Assembly (NCBI GenBank): GCA_001414345.1
Contig: LLCB01000048.1
Span: 1-64,000 of the forward strand
DNA: 64,000 nt
Origin: Hymenoscyphus infarciens
Lineage: Eukaryota > Ascomycota > Leotiomycetes > Helotiales > Helotiaceae
Reading direction: 5' to 3'
The notes below the pieces were generated by a model that did not search any database, was not told where the DNA came from, and saw only the letters and a program-made list of their open reading frames with translations. Of this stretch, positions 9,583 through 22,586 are shown piece by piece; the stretch's first letter is position 1; the number at the start of each line of letters is the position of its first letter. Position numbers and translations under genes: made by a program.

Positions 9583-12500
9583 CAGTGTGGTCGATAGTAT
9601 TTACAATATTATACTACTACGATATATTATTAGAAACCTACTTTAATACGTACTATTTATACTGTTTAAATACTATAATATCTAATAATATTATCTTTTA
9701 TATTATTAGTATTTTAATTAATATTATAATAATATTATAGTATTACTAAGCTTAAATATTTAAGCTTTTTACCCTAGATTTTAACTCTACTTCTTTTTAG
9801 CCTTATCTTTTAAAACTATATAGTATAATATATAGTATAGAAAATATAGTACTAAATAGCTAGAATTATAGATCTATTTAAATAGAGTATTTTAAAAAAA
9901 GAATTATATAAATAGCTCTTAAACTAACCTAAGTAATATAAAGTAATAAATATAGCTTATATAAGATAGATTTCTAGATATATTTCTATTAACACTAACT
10001 ACTAATTTAATAATAATAATATTAGATTAAAAGTTATAATATAATAGATTAGTATATTAAATTTATTAAATTTTACTTTTTAATTATATATAAAAATTAA
10101 CTAAATTAATATTTAAAAAATTTAGATTTTATACTACTCTAGCTAAAATTTATATATATTTCTATAAAACGATTTTATTTATTTAAATAAAGTCTTATAT
10201 ACTTAATTTTTATTTAATTAATATATATATAAGCTTAAAAGAAAGCCTTAAATTAGAGCTTTCTAATAATATAATTAAAACTTAATTCTATAATATAGAT
10301 ACTTTTTAATTATATCTTAAAGATAATAGACTTTAAACATTTAATTTAGCTTTAATATATGTTTTAGTATACTATATTATAATTAGTTAAAATATATCTT
10401 AATTATTTATAGATTAAAAAGTATTAATTATAATTACTTTAGATATAAAAAAGGTTTTTAAAAAGCTCTCTCTTTCTCTTTAAAAAGTCTTTTATCTTTA
10501 TCTTTTATATCTATTTTAAAGTCGTTCTATAATTATTACCTACCCCTTTTTAGTACTAGTTACTAAAAAATTATAACTCTTACTACTACTATTAATACTT
10601 TAAAAGTTTAATAACTTTAGTCTCTTTAATTACTTTTACAATTTTATCCTTTATTTATTACCTCTATATCTTACTTTTTACTAATTTACTATATCCTCTT
10701 AGGTATTAAGCTCTTAGTCTTACGTTTTTCTAGAATTACTACTAATATTACCTATTTTATCTTATTTAAGTACTTTAAGCTCCTAGAAGGACCTCTTTAA
10801 AACTAAGCTAGTAGTAACTAATATAAGTACACTTTATTTAGATCTATAAGAAGTATTCTAAATCCTAAAAAAACCTACTAAAAGACCTTAAACTAGCTAT
10901 ATTTAGCTTTATATAATTAATAAGAATTATAAAATAGTTTATATATAAGAAACTCTTAAATCTAATAATATAATTAGCTTACTAATTTCTTAGTAATAAA
11001 TCTACTAGCTACTAGAAGTAGTGTTATAAGTACTATATTAAGAGATATACTATAAATAGTAGTACTAAAATTATAGCTACTTACCTTCTTAAGAATTATA
11101 GAATCGATATTAAAACTCTATACTAAAAGGCTACTAAAAAGAGATAAATTAGTATTAAAGAAGCTATAAATATAGCTTACTAAAACCCTTAAAAAAGGTA
11201 TAAGATTATATATATAATCTATTTTAACTTTAATAATAAGTACTTAGCTATTAATCCTAATACTTTAAAGGTTTTATTTATAAACCTTATTACCTCTTAT
11301 AACCTTCTTATATACTTTACTAAATATAAAGCCTTTTATACTTTTATTTAATATCTTAATAACCTTAAGAGTAATATTCTACCTAAAGTATACTCTATAC
11401 TATATAACTAGGTTAAGTAATAATACTAGAATAGTTTTATTAAAATAAAGTATTATTTATTAAGATTCTAGTCTAAAATATATATATCTACTAATAAGTA
11501 GAAGTTAGATAATAGTCTTTCTGTTCTAGGATACGTAGCCTATAGAGTTAATAAGTTTAATAACTTAGTAAAAGTAGTACTTAGTATAAAATAAATTAAA
11601 AAGCCTTATATAAGTAAAAATATAATACTCTTTTTACTTAAAATACTCTAAGATTATAGTATATAAAAACACTCTTAAAAATCCTAAATAAATACTTATT
11701 ACTTTTAATAGATATATTTAATAAAATTAGCTACTTTTCTATAAATAATATACCTAATAATAATATTATACTTTACTAAGTTACTTTAGTACTAAGTAAA
11801 AGTAATATAAGAGGCTAAGCTAAGTACTACTAAATTTAATATATATACTATATACTCTACCTTATTACTAGAGATATAGCCTCTAAAAAGTATATAAATT
11901 TTAAGCTTAAGATAAACTAATTAGAAGATACCTACTTCTAGAACCTTTTATAGAGGTTTAAAGTTTATAATACCTTTAAACACTTCTTTAACTTTATAAA
12001 AAAGATATATATAAGTATAGTATTATATAACGAATTTAAGAAGTTAACTAGAGGCCTTACTATACTCTAAGCTAATAAAATATACTAGATATCCTAGTAT
12101 AAGAGTATTTAAAGAGTAATTACTTTAAAGCTTAAGATTAAGTACTTTTAAGATATATATAAGTTTAATCTTAATAATATAATTACTACTTATAATTAGT
12201 CTAAACTTAGTTTAATAAGTATAGTACTACTTTTACTTCTTAATCTCTTACTAATTTAATTAGATAAGGCTCTTTTTTAGCTCTTTTAAGTACTTCTTAT
12301 TAGTACTTAAGAGTATATTTAGAACTCTTAATAAAATAATCCTAATAATAGACTTTATTCTCTCTCTTTTTAAAGAGGCTTAAAAGAAGTATATTAATAA
12401 TCTAGCTATACTATTCTTATTTTAAAAAGGTAAATAATATCCTCTTCTCTTTCTCTTTTTCTTTCTCTTTTACTTTACTAATAATATCTTAGAGTAAGAA

Positions 12501-14104
12501 AAGATCTTTAAATACTATAATTTAACTAGGAGATTACTAGTATATATTACTATAGTAGTACTCTACTTAGCTTATAAGTAGGAGTACTTAGAAAAGGCTT
12601 AGGAACTTAGCTAGATAGCTCTTACTTAGGCTATAGTAGAAAAACTATAGAATAATAATTATTACTCTAAAGTAGTATCTAGCTATATAAATAATACTAA
12701 TATTAACTCTTAAATTACGTTATTTAGCCTACTTTATTACTTCCTAGTATCTATCTAAGTATCTAATTTATTTACTTAGTTTTTATCTTAAAAAAGGAGT
12801 AAAAAGTAAGCTTTAACTCTTATTTTAACTTTACTCCTTTTTACTTTAACTTTTTAATTTTACTCCTTTTTAGCTAATATGTTTTAACCTAGGCTTCTCT
12901 TTCTTATAAGTAATAAGTATACTTAATATTATACTCTTTTACCTTAAGATATAAGTAAAAGTATAATTAAATAGTAGCTCTAATCTATCTAAAAGAAGGC
13001 TTATCTTAATCTTTATAAGATAGTAATAAATATACTTTCTATCTTATATTTAAGTATCTTAGTAGAACGCCTCTAGTTTTTAGCTAAATTAGTAGTTATA
13101 GATTAATATAATTACTTTAAGATATATACTATAAAGATACTTAAATATTTAAAGTCTTAGTATAAGATTATATCTTTTAATCTTATTAACTAATTCTAAA
13201 GTAAGAAGGAGGTGTTTAATATATAAGACATACTTTAAGATAGCTTAGATAAGAGTACTTTTACTTATAAGATAAATAGTAGGTCTAGTTTTAGTTTAAG
13301 TTTTAAGAGGTTTATAAACTAAACTTATTTTTATTATTTTTTCTAATAATATATATTTATTCTTATATTTTAAGTACTTAGATAGTTATTTCTCTTTATC
13401 TAAAGAATTTTATAATATATTATTAATTTATTATTAAATAAAGAGTTATAAGAAGGCTTAGTTATTAAAGTACTATTACTAAGCTAATTATTTTAAAAAC
13501 ATTATATCTAGTAAGTTAGTTATTTTTAATAACTACGTCTTCTAAAAAGAAGCTCTAAATACTAAAAATTTAATTAAATACTAATTAGTTATTATTAAAC
13601 TTCTTATTAAATTTAAAGTATTATAATTAATTATATACTATAATCTTTATATAAAATATTTAATAAAGTATACTAAGACCTAGGTCTTAATATAGTATAT
13701 ATATAATATATACTTTAAATATCTATTAATTTATATACTAAAAAGTAACTTTTAGCTATATACTTAATTAAACTACTAGCTTCTTATAAAATCGCCTAAT
13801 ATACTTAGTTTAAGCTATTTAGTATATAATAAATAACTTCTACTAATTATTTTATTAATATTTATTATTATTATTATTATATAGTTTTAAAGTAATAAAA
13901 GAGTATATAAAAAAGTATAAATAGCTTTATTTTAAGAAAAAGTAGGTTTTAGCACTTATAAGTTATTAAAAGATATACTATATAATATTACAATATTATA
14001 ATAGTATTATAGCGTATTTAGATACATACTACTAGGATATTATAATAATATATTAATCTAAAATACTATAGTATTTTATTATAATAATACTATCGACTAC
14101 ACTA
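9583..14104 (+). mobile_element. Full-length hAT-like transposon, copy A, heavily RIP-mutated
   Basis: The 4522-bp element starts CAGTGTGGTCGATAGTATT and ends with its inverted copy, mutated to ...AATACTATCGACTACACTA. The flanking octamers are ATGGGAAG (9575-9582) and ATAGGAAG (14105-14112): one 8-bp target duplication with a later G-to-A change. The 8-bp duplication and CAG terminus point to the hAT superfamily. The interior is very AT-rich, saturated with TAA/TAG/TTA words, and has no usable frame, so no transposase can be read. Comparison with the end at 1-265 shows mainly CpA to TpA changes. Its internal region around 12.4-13.35 kb recurs inverted at 46-47.5 kb. Confidence 0.92.
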
Positions 14105-14112
14105 ATAGGAAG

Positions 14113-14427
14113 GATTTTGAGTTTTATAGCGTATTTTGGGGTTGTTATTAGATAGGTAGAGGTGCGAAGCAATAGCCTCTTTTACTCTAACGGGTATATT
14201 ACTAGAGTCGAATTTTCTCTTCTATGTTTCTAGTTACTGGAATTTTCATGTTACTCACTCCTACTAACATAGGAACTTTCGTTAGCATTTTAGGTCGTAG
14301 TTGCAATAGTTGACACTATTTTAGAACCTAGGAAAGTGGAGTGATAGAAGCGTTGTCAGCTAGTTGTAGAAACTCTGCTATATTAGACGCCTCTATTCGA
14401 TTTAATCTACGTAGTAGCTGTATTTTA
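14113..14427. other. Non-repeat spacer between the two hAT-like copies
   Basis: About 315 bp of closer-to-normal composition separates the two target duplications. It has CG-containing words and no RIP saturation. No gene was recognised. It is presumably the original host sequence into which both elements inserted independently. Confidence 0.6.
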
Positions 14428-14435
14428 CACGTTAT

Positions 14436-17400
14436 TAGTATAGTTGATAGTATTTATAATATTATACTACTACGATATATTATTAGAAACCTACTTTAAT
14501 ATGTACTATTTATACTATTTAAATACTATAATATCTAATAATATTATCTTTTATATTATTAGTATTTTAATTAATATTATAATAATATTATAGTATTACT
14601 AAGCCTAAATATTTAAGCTTTTTACCCTAGATTTTAACTTTACTTCTTTTTAGTCTTATCTTTTAAAATTATATAATATAATATATAGTATAGAAAATAT
14701 AGTACTAAATAGCTAAAATTATAGATCTATTTAAATAGAGTATTTTTAAAAAAAGAATCTTATAAATAGCTCTTAAACTAATCTAAGTAATATAAAGTAA
14801 TAAATATAGCTTATATAAGATAGATTTCTAGATATATTTCTATTAATACTAAGTACTAATTTAATAATAATAATATTAGATTAAAAGTTATAATATAATA
14901 GATTAGTATATTAAATTTATTAAATTTTACCTTTTAATTATATATAAAAATTAACTAAAATAATATTTAAAAAATTTAGATTTTATACTACTCTAGCTAA
15001 AATTTATATATATTTTTATAAAATAATTTTATTTATTTAAATAAGGTCTTATATACTTAATTTTTATTTACTTAATATATATATAAGCTTAAAAGAAAGC
15101 TTTAAATTAAGACTTTCTAATAATATAATTAAAACTTAATTCTATAGTATAGATAATTTTTAATTATATTCTAAAGATAATAGACTTTAGATATTTAATT
15201 TAACTTTAATATACGTTCTAATATACTATACTATAATTAGTTAAAAAATGCTTTAATTATTTATAAATTAAAAAGTATTAATTATAATTACTTTAGATAT
15301 AAAAAAGGTTCTTAAAAGGCTCTCTCTTTTTCTTTAAAAAGTCTTCTATCTTTATCTTTTATATTTATCTTAAAGTCGCTTTATAATTATTACTTACTTC
15401 TTTTTAGTACTAGTTACTAAAAAATCATAACTTCTACTACTACTATTAATACTTTAAAAGTTTAATAACTTTAGTCTCTTTAATTACTTCTACGATTTTA
15501 TCCTTTATTTATTACTTCTATATCTTACTTTTTATTAATTTACTATATTTTCTTAAATATTAAGCTCTTAGTTTTATATTCTTTTAGAATTACTACTAAT
15601 ATTACCTATTTTATCTTATTTAAGTACTTTAAGCTTTTAGAAAGACTCTTTTAAAACTAAGCTAATAGTAACTAATATAAGTATATCTTATTTAAATTAA
15701 TAAAAAGTATTCTAAATCCTAGAAAAGCTTATTAAAAGATCTTAAACTAGCTATATTTAGCTTTATATAATTAATAAGAATTATAAAATAGTTTATATAT
15801 AAGAAACTCTTAAATCTAATAATATAATTAGCTTACTAATTCCTTAGTAATAAATCTACTAGCTACTAAGAGTAGTATTATAAGTACTATATTAAGAGAT
15901 ATACTATAAATAGTAGTATTAAAATCATAGCTACTTACCTTTTTAAGGATTATAGAATTGATATTAAAACTTTATACTAAAAGACTACTAAAAAGAGATA
16001 AATTAGTATTAAAAAAGCTATAAATATAACCTACTAAAACCTTTAAAAAAGGCGTAAGATTATATATATAATTTATTTTAACTTTAATAATAAGTGCTTA
16101 GCTATTAATCTTAATACTTTAAAGGTTTTATTTATAAACCTTATTACCTTTTATAACCTTCTTATATGCTTTACTAAATACTTAGCCTTTTATACTCTTA
16201 TTTAATATCTTAATAACTTTAAAAGCGATATTCTACTTAAAGTATACTTTATACTATATAACTAGGTTAAGTGATAATACTAAGACAGTTTTACTAAAAC
16301 GAAGTATTATTTGTTAAGATTCTAGTTTAAAATATATATATCTAATAATAGGTAGAAGTTAGATAATAGTCTTTCTATTCTAGAATATATAGCTTATAGA
16401 GTTAATAAGTTTAGTAACTTAGTAGAAGTAGTACTTAGTATGAAATAAATTAAAAGACTTTATATAAGTAAAAATATAATACTCTTTTTACTTAAAATAC
16501 TCTAAAATTATAGTATATAAGAACACTCTTAAAAATCCTAAATAAATACTTATTACTTTTAATAAATATATTTAATAAAATTAGCTACTTTTCTATAAAT
16601 AATATACCTAATAATAACGTTATACTTTACTAAGTTACTTTAATACTAGGTAAAAGTAATATAAGAGGCTAAGCTAAGTACTACTAAATTTAATATATAT
16701 ACTATATACTCTACCTTATTATTAGAAATATAGCTTCTAAAAAGTATATAGATTTTAAGCTTAAAATAAACTAATTAAAAGATACCTACTTCTAGAACTC
16801 TTTATAAGAGTTTAAAGTTTATAATATTCTTAAATACTTCTTTAACTTTATAAAAAAGATATATATAAATATAGTATTATATAATAAATTTAAAAAGTTA
16901 ACTAGAGGCTTTACTATACTCTAAGCTAATAAAATATACTAGATATTCTAATATAGAAGTATTTAAAAAGTAATTACTTTAAAACTTAAGATTAAGTACT
17001 TTTAAGATATATATAAGTTTAATCTTAATAATATAATTACTACTTATAATTAATTTAAACTTAGTTTAGTAAATATAGTACTACTTTTACTTCTTAATCT
17101 CTTACTAATTTAATTAGATAAGGCTCTTTTTTAGCTCTCTTAAATACTTCTTATTAGTACTTAAGAGTATATTTAGAACTCTTAATAAAATAATCTTAAT
17201 AATAGACTTTATTCTCTTTCTTTTTAAAAAAGCTTAAAAGAAGTAGATTAATAATCTAGTTATACTATTCTTACTTTAAAAAGGTAACTAATATCCTTTT
17301 CTCTTTTTCTTTTTCTTTCTCTTTTACTTTACTAATAATACCTTAAAATAGGAAAAGATCTCTAAATATTATAATTTAACTAGGAGATTACTAGTATATA

Positions 17401-18955
17401 CTATTATAGTAATACTCTACCTAGCTTATAAGTAGAAGTACTTAGAAAAGGCCTAGGAACTTAGCTAAATAGCCTCTACTTAGGCTATAGTAGAAAAACT
17501 ATAGAATAACAATTATTACTCTAAAGTAGTATCTAGTTATATAAATAATACTAATATTAACTCTTAGATTACGTTATTTAGTTTACTTTATTACTCTCTA
17601 GTATCTATCTAAGTACCTAATTTATTTACTTAGTTTTTATTCTAAAAGAAGAGTAAAAGGTAAGCTTTAACTCTTATTTTAACTTTACTTCTTTTTACTT
17701 TAACCTTTTAATTTTACTTCTTTTTAGCTAATATACTTTAACTTAGGCTTCTCTCTTTAATAAGTAATAAGTATACTTAATATTATACCTTTCTACCTTA
17801 AGATATAAGTAAAAGTATAATCGAATAGTAGCTCTAACCTACTTAAAAGAAGGCTTATTCTAATCTTTATAAGATAGTAATAGATATACTTTCTATTTTA
17901 TATTTAAGTATCTTAGTAGAACACCTCTAGTCTTTAGCTAAATTAGTAGTTATAGATTAATATAATTACTTTAAAGTATATACTATAGAGATGTTTAAAT
18001 ATTTAAAGTCTTAGTATAAGATTATATTTTTTAATCTTATTAGCTAATTCTAAAGTAAAAAGAAGGTATTTAATATATAAGAAGTGCTTTAAAATAGCTT
18101 AAATAAGAGTACTTTTACTTATAAAATAAATAGTAGGTCTAGTTTTAGTTTAAGTTTTAAAAAGTTTATAAACTAAACTTATTTTTATTATTTTTTCTAA
18201 TAGTATATATTTATTCTTATATTTTAAGTACTTAGATAGTTATTTCTCTTTATCTAAAGAATTTTATAATATACTATTAATTTATTATTAAATAAAGAGT
18301 TATAAGAAGGCTTAGTTATTAGAGTACTATTATTAAGCTAATTATTTTAAAAATATTATATCTAGTAAGTTAGTTATTCTTAATAACCACGTCTTCTAAA
18401 AAGAAGCTCTAAATACTAAAAATTTAATTAAATACTAATTAGTTATTATTAAACTTCTTATTAAATTTAAAGTATTATAATTAATTATATACTACAATCT
18501 TTATATAAAATATTTAGTAAGATATACTAAGACCTAGGTCTTAGTATAGTATATATATAATATATACTCTAAATATCTATTAATTTATATACTAAAAAGC
18601 AACTTTTAGCTATATACTTAATTAAACTACTAGCTTTTTATAAAATCGCTTAATATACTCAGTTTAAGCTATTTAGTATATAATAAATAACTCTTACTAA
18701 TTATTTTATTAATATCTATTATTATTATTATATAGTTTTAAAGTAATAAAAGAGTATATAAAAAAGTATAAATAACCTTATTTCAAGAAAAAGTAGGTTT
18801 TAGCGCTTACAAGTTATTAAAAGATATATTATATAATATTATGATATTATAATAGTATTATAACGTATTTAGATATATACTACTAGGATATTATAATAAT
18901 ATATTAATCTAAAATACTGTAGTATTTTATCACAATAATACTATCGACTACACTG
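14436..18955 (+). mobile_element. Full-length hAT-like transposon, copy B, heavily RIP-mutated
   Basis: This 4520-bp element is colinear with copy A and in the same orientation. Its left terminus is mutated to TAGTATAGTTGATAGTATT; its right terminus ends ACTATCGACTACACTG. Both flanks carry CACGTTAT (14428-14435 and 18956-18963), a perfect 8-bp duplication, so it arose from its own insertion and not from tandem duplication of copy A. Like copy A it has no open frame. The two copies differ mainly by transitions, as expected if each was mutated separately. Confidence 0.92.
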
Positions 18956-18963
18956 CACGTTAT

Positions 18964-19639
18964 TATTACATGTTACTTCTTACATAATTGGTTCCGCGTG
19001 GTGGCTAGAAAACGTGAAGTGACGGATCTAATCTCGAAAAACTTAGCGAGGGGTTTGATAATTTCCTCGGCACCTTAGGTTGCAAGTGGGCCTAGCACCG
19101 ACTTGAAATAGCATTTCTTGTCCCAGGTTTTGGATTCAAATTTAGCCCACGAGAGTTAGAGAGCCTCGTGGCCAAGATGTACAAGTTTGAAGGGGTAAGC
19201 CGGCAATCGTGTAAAGTGGGCCACAAAACAAAACCATTTAAAAGCATGTTAGTGACGAGATCTTAAGTAAGTCAAAATGTGAAGTTGGAAAATCTTCAAA
19301 TTCATCTATATAAAGCATCTTCAAGCAAACATTCCCATCAACCAGACTTCGAGCCTCGCAGATAGCACAAACAATAAAAGAAATCGGATATCAAATCAGA
19401 CAAGACACAATCAAACCCCGAGCCTGCTCTAACTGTGTTCCCAAGGTCCTTGCGTCCAATTCCCAAAGAAAGCACAGATCCAGAATGGCAATTTTCCGCC
19501 AACGCAAACAAATCCAAAGTTCTTCCCCCGGAGATATGCAAGCCGGAGATTCAATCATCCGTTTCCATGCTCTGTTGTATTGTTAGAAGTGAGCTTTGAA
19601 AAGTGATGAGGGAAGGTACTGACACTAGAGCTAGGAAAT
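18964..19639. other. Intergenic stretch, includes 3' flank of the small secreted protein gene
   Basis: Normal composition resumes directly after the target duplication at 18956-18963. No coding frame is supported. Confidence 0.4.
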
Positions 19640-20044
19640 TTACAAGGTAACAGTGCAAGCCTTAGCGCAAAGAGTACCAGCGATACCAACGGAAGCGAGA
19701 GTCTGAAATGGTTTGTTAGCCAGTTTTGTAAAAGATTGGATGAATGGAATGCTTACGCAGGCAGTCTGGCAGGCCTTGATGCAGATATCACCTGCTGTGG
19801 TACCGGCCTTGAGTCCAAAGCAAGCACGCTTGTCGAGGGATCGGGCCTCGTTGGAAGCTGCCTCGGCAAGTGCAATGTTGTTGGCTTCCTCAATTGCTTT
19901 CGCCATTGGTGAGAAGTCAAAACCAATATCAAATGCGGCTGTGGCGGTTGGGTTGGCAGCAGAGGCGGTGGAAGGAGTAGTTGCTGGAACTGCAACGGCT
20001 GAGACAGCGACGAAGAAAAGAGCGGCGGTAGCGATGAATTGCAT
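19640..20044 (-). CDS. Small secreted cysteine-rich protein with CX3C scaffold (paralogue 1)
   Basis: Exons 19757-20044 and 19703-1 down to 19640 are joined across an intron at 19703-19756 (GTAAGC...CTAAC...CAG, 54 nt), giving 116 residues. There is a signal peptide (MQFIATAALFFVAVSAVAVP), an Ala/Thr-rich pro-region and a Kex2-type LDKR site, after which a ~43-residue mature part begins ACFGLKAG. It has six Cys; the last five follow C-x3-C-x3-C-x11-C-x3-C (CIKACQTAC, then CAKAC near the C-terminus). The same spacing occurs in the protein encoded at 22587. The intron is a multiple of three without a stop, so intron retention would give a 134-residue variant. The predicted fold is a disulfide-linked helical hairpin; the function is unknown (effector, antimicrobial or signalling peptide are all possible). 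Confidence 0.8.
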   Translation of the reverse strand: MQFIATAALFFVAVSAVAVPATTPSTASAANPTATAAFDIGFDFSPMAKAIEEANNIALAEAASNEARSLDKRACFGLKAGTTAGDICIKACQTACVSIPFIQSFTKLANKPFQTLASVGIAGTLCAKACTVTL

Positions 20045-20225
20045 GTTGGCGGTTGTTGGTAGAGAGTTTGTTGGTGGTGGTGGAATTGTTTGAAAGAAAA
20101 AAAAAGTTGGAAAGGCAAGAAAGTGAAGTGAAAGTTAAACTGAAGAATGAATAGAGAGGAAGTGAAGAATGAAGGAGATGCTGAATGATGATGAGGATGT
20201 TGTTAACGACGGGTGAAGAGGCTAC

Positions 20226-20232
20226 CTTTATA
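20226..20232 (-). promoter_or_regulatory. TATAAAG box upstream of the small secreted protein gene
   Basis: On the minus strand TTGTATAAAGG lies about 185 bp before the start codon at 20044. The same TTGTATAAAGG string occurs upstream of the secreted-protein gene starting at 32235. Confidence 0.45.
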
Positions 20233-22400
20233 CAATGTTGACTTAGACTGAAGTGCTCAGAGTCTAGAGCTGTCGTCCGATATCCTGGGCATTCTGGTAA
20301 TCTACAAAGTTAAGGAAGTGGGTTCGGTAAGGTGCGGTTTCACAACTTTCTAGAAATATACCTTGGATCACAGGAACCCCTAAACGTATCCCCTTGGCAC
20401 AGCCCTCCTCCTTACCCCAAACTTCCCGTATAATGCTTAGTGTCACGAGGTTCACCCGAAAGGCGAATGTTTACATCAAACTTGTCACTTCAAACCCAGA
20501 AGCCGAAAAATGCTTGAACAAAGGATCAATTGACTTTGAAGGTCTAATCCATCTGCCAATCTTCAGTTAGACCACTTCTTCTTGAGAAGGAGGTTTGAGG
20601 ACTCCTTACTTCGCAGATTGGTGGAAAATTCTTAGACCCAAATGTGAAGTTACAAGCGAGACTCGTACCGCATACGTTGGATTCAGCCGACTTTCAATAG
20701 CATTCCACAGAACGAAACCCTGAACTCAACAGCCATGCGCTTTCGCCTCCAGCGTTTACAGCGGGAGTCGAGACTCGAGATGGATTTTTCTCCCTAGATG
20801 GCCATTAAACTTTTGGGATCTGGATCTACTTCTTGGCTATGAATAAAAATGGCACTCTGCAGAAATGTCCCCACCGTATCCTGGCAAGAAGGGGCTTGCA
20901 GGGCCACACAGACGTTTTGGTTCTCAATCGCCGCTAGAACTCTCGCGCATACGGGAGAAATATGCTGAGCTAAGCTTTTCTGTTACAGAAGCTGTCAGTC
21001 TTGAACCCCTAAACCTTATTTCATGCCAAGCTTTCACGGCCCGCACCACTATCCCCCCCCCTTAACTGTCTGTCATGAGCAAGGGTAGTTTGGTTGTGAA
21101 AATGTCTGTGCATCTACAGACAGTTGAAGGGGGGGATATTGGAGGGCATCCCACTTTACGTAAGCGAAGTTCTAGATTTGCTAGGTATCTATCAAGCTTG
21201 GGATAATGCTTCCACAACATGCCAGCCTGTCGGAGCAGCCGTATCTTCAAATCTCGAGCTTGACGGGCGGAAGCCCAGCCTCCAGGACGTGGGGAAGCTG
21301 GTACCTGTGTCTCCTGCAGTGGAGTGGGTCGGTTCGAGCTATTATCGGCGTTATTCCCCTTTTGGGCTCATAGAATAAGCCACCTTGCCCCTTTGAGTAA
21401 CTGCCCGAGCTCTTCTTGGACACTCAGCCTCAGCCTTGAAATTCATGCTTCTATCGTTCTATTTTGCGTTTTGTTCATTCCGAGAATGTACCAACCGAGC
21501 CGCAACCCCGCAAGTGAGCTTTCAACTGGTGGGTTGTTTCAATTCAGGGAGCTTTGGAAACATTGGACAAGTTATCAGTGAGAACAACACTCTGTGCACG
21601 CCCTGAGGTCATATTTTTAGAGCTCTTTCAAGTCCCATTTTTATTATCTGGAGAGCGCAATTGGATAAGTGTTTGAGTTAGAGTGATGTTAGGACGGGAT
21701 TTCCTGCATGGTTACTTATGTATTTTTATACAAAGTGAGGATCTTGGGGATGTGCTCACTGCCACGTTCCGTGAAAAGGGTCAATTTGCTAGCAAACAAA
21801 AATAACTTGCTGGTGGACTTTAATTCCTTCGTGCACGTCGTAAGCGACCTTGAATCACATCGCGAACCTCTCGAGTAATCTGATGTCTTCGATTTTTTAA
21901 GTCATTGGAGCTTTGGGATACCTTGATGGCCCGCGTATTGAGTTCTCGGGCCAAAGTACAGTTGATAGCCACAGAGTCCGTGACATATAATCCATTTTTT
22001 GACTTCCCTACGGTACCGTAGTAACATGAGCCCGCAATAGGTTTCAGTCAACTTCAGCTTAACCTTATTCTTTTATAGCTTCGGGCGAACAGGATTTAGT
22101 CGATTCCCAGTTTCATCACCACAACGTGGTCTGGTAACCTGGTCTTGATGGAAAGCTTGGGGTTCCATCGCCTCAATCCTTCCTTATGCGAGTTCCTCGC
22201 TGAATCTTCAGATGAAATCTAGAATTTATTGGAAACTGCTGCCGGCTGATGACCATTGAAGGTCTGATCATCCCAAAATAGGATGTTGAAACCGCGTTAT
22301 GGAGACAACACTGAGGAAACCTGGTGCCGTACTCTGAGTGGAGAAAGGACACACGGGGAATCCGAATATCTGGCAGGGACAACTCTTTCTATACAATTGA
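20233..22400. other. Long intergenic region between the divergent small secreted protein genes
   Basis: Several frames of 60-120 codons occur, but none has a domain, signal peptide or splice support. Apart from the foldback element at 21050-21138, nothing was recognised. Confidence 0.45.
21050..21138. mobile_element. Short C-tract-terminated foldback element
   Basis: Left arm 21050-21073 reads TATCCCCCCCCC followed by TTAACTGTCTGT. Right arm 21116-21138 is ACAGACAGTTGAA followed by GGGGGGGATA. The arms are near-perfect inverted copies around a 42-nt loop, and a TA lies at each outer edge, as for a Tc1/mariner-type TA target. The element is about 90 bp long and noncoding. Confidence 0.6.
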
Positions 22401-22406
22401 GATATC

Positions 22407-22417
22407 TATATATATAG
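22407..22417 (+). promoter_or_regulatory. TATA box and pyrimidine-rich leader of paralogue 2
   Basis: TATATATATAG lies about 175 bp before the start at 22587. It is followed by a long CT-rich tract (TCATCTTCATCTTTC type) from 22430 to 22560, typical of strongly expressed fungal genes. Confidence 0.5.
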
Positions 22418-22586
22418 TTCTTTATTCCTCCATTCTTCAATCATCCTCATCATCTTCATCTTCATCTTTCAGCTTCATCTTTCAGTTTCTTCATTCGCTT
22501 CGATTTTTCTTGATCTTCTTCTTTCACTTTTTCAACTTTCACACTACCAAATCACCTTCCCACTTCACCCAAACAAATCAGTCAAT

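Noticed and set aside
9583..18955. Possible centromere because of the long AT-rich tract
   Set aside because: The whole tract is explained by two bounded transposons with target duplications; no further centromere-like expansion is visible.
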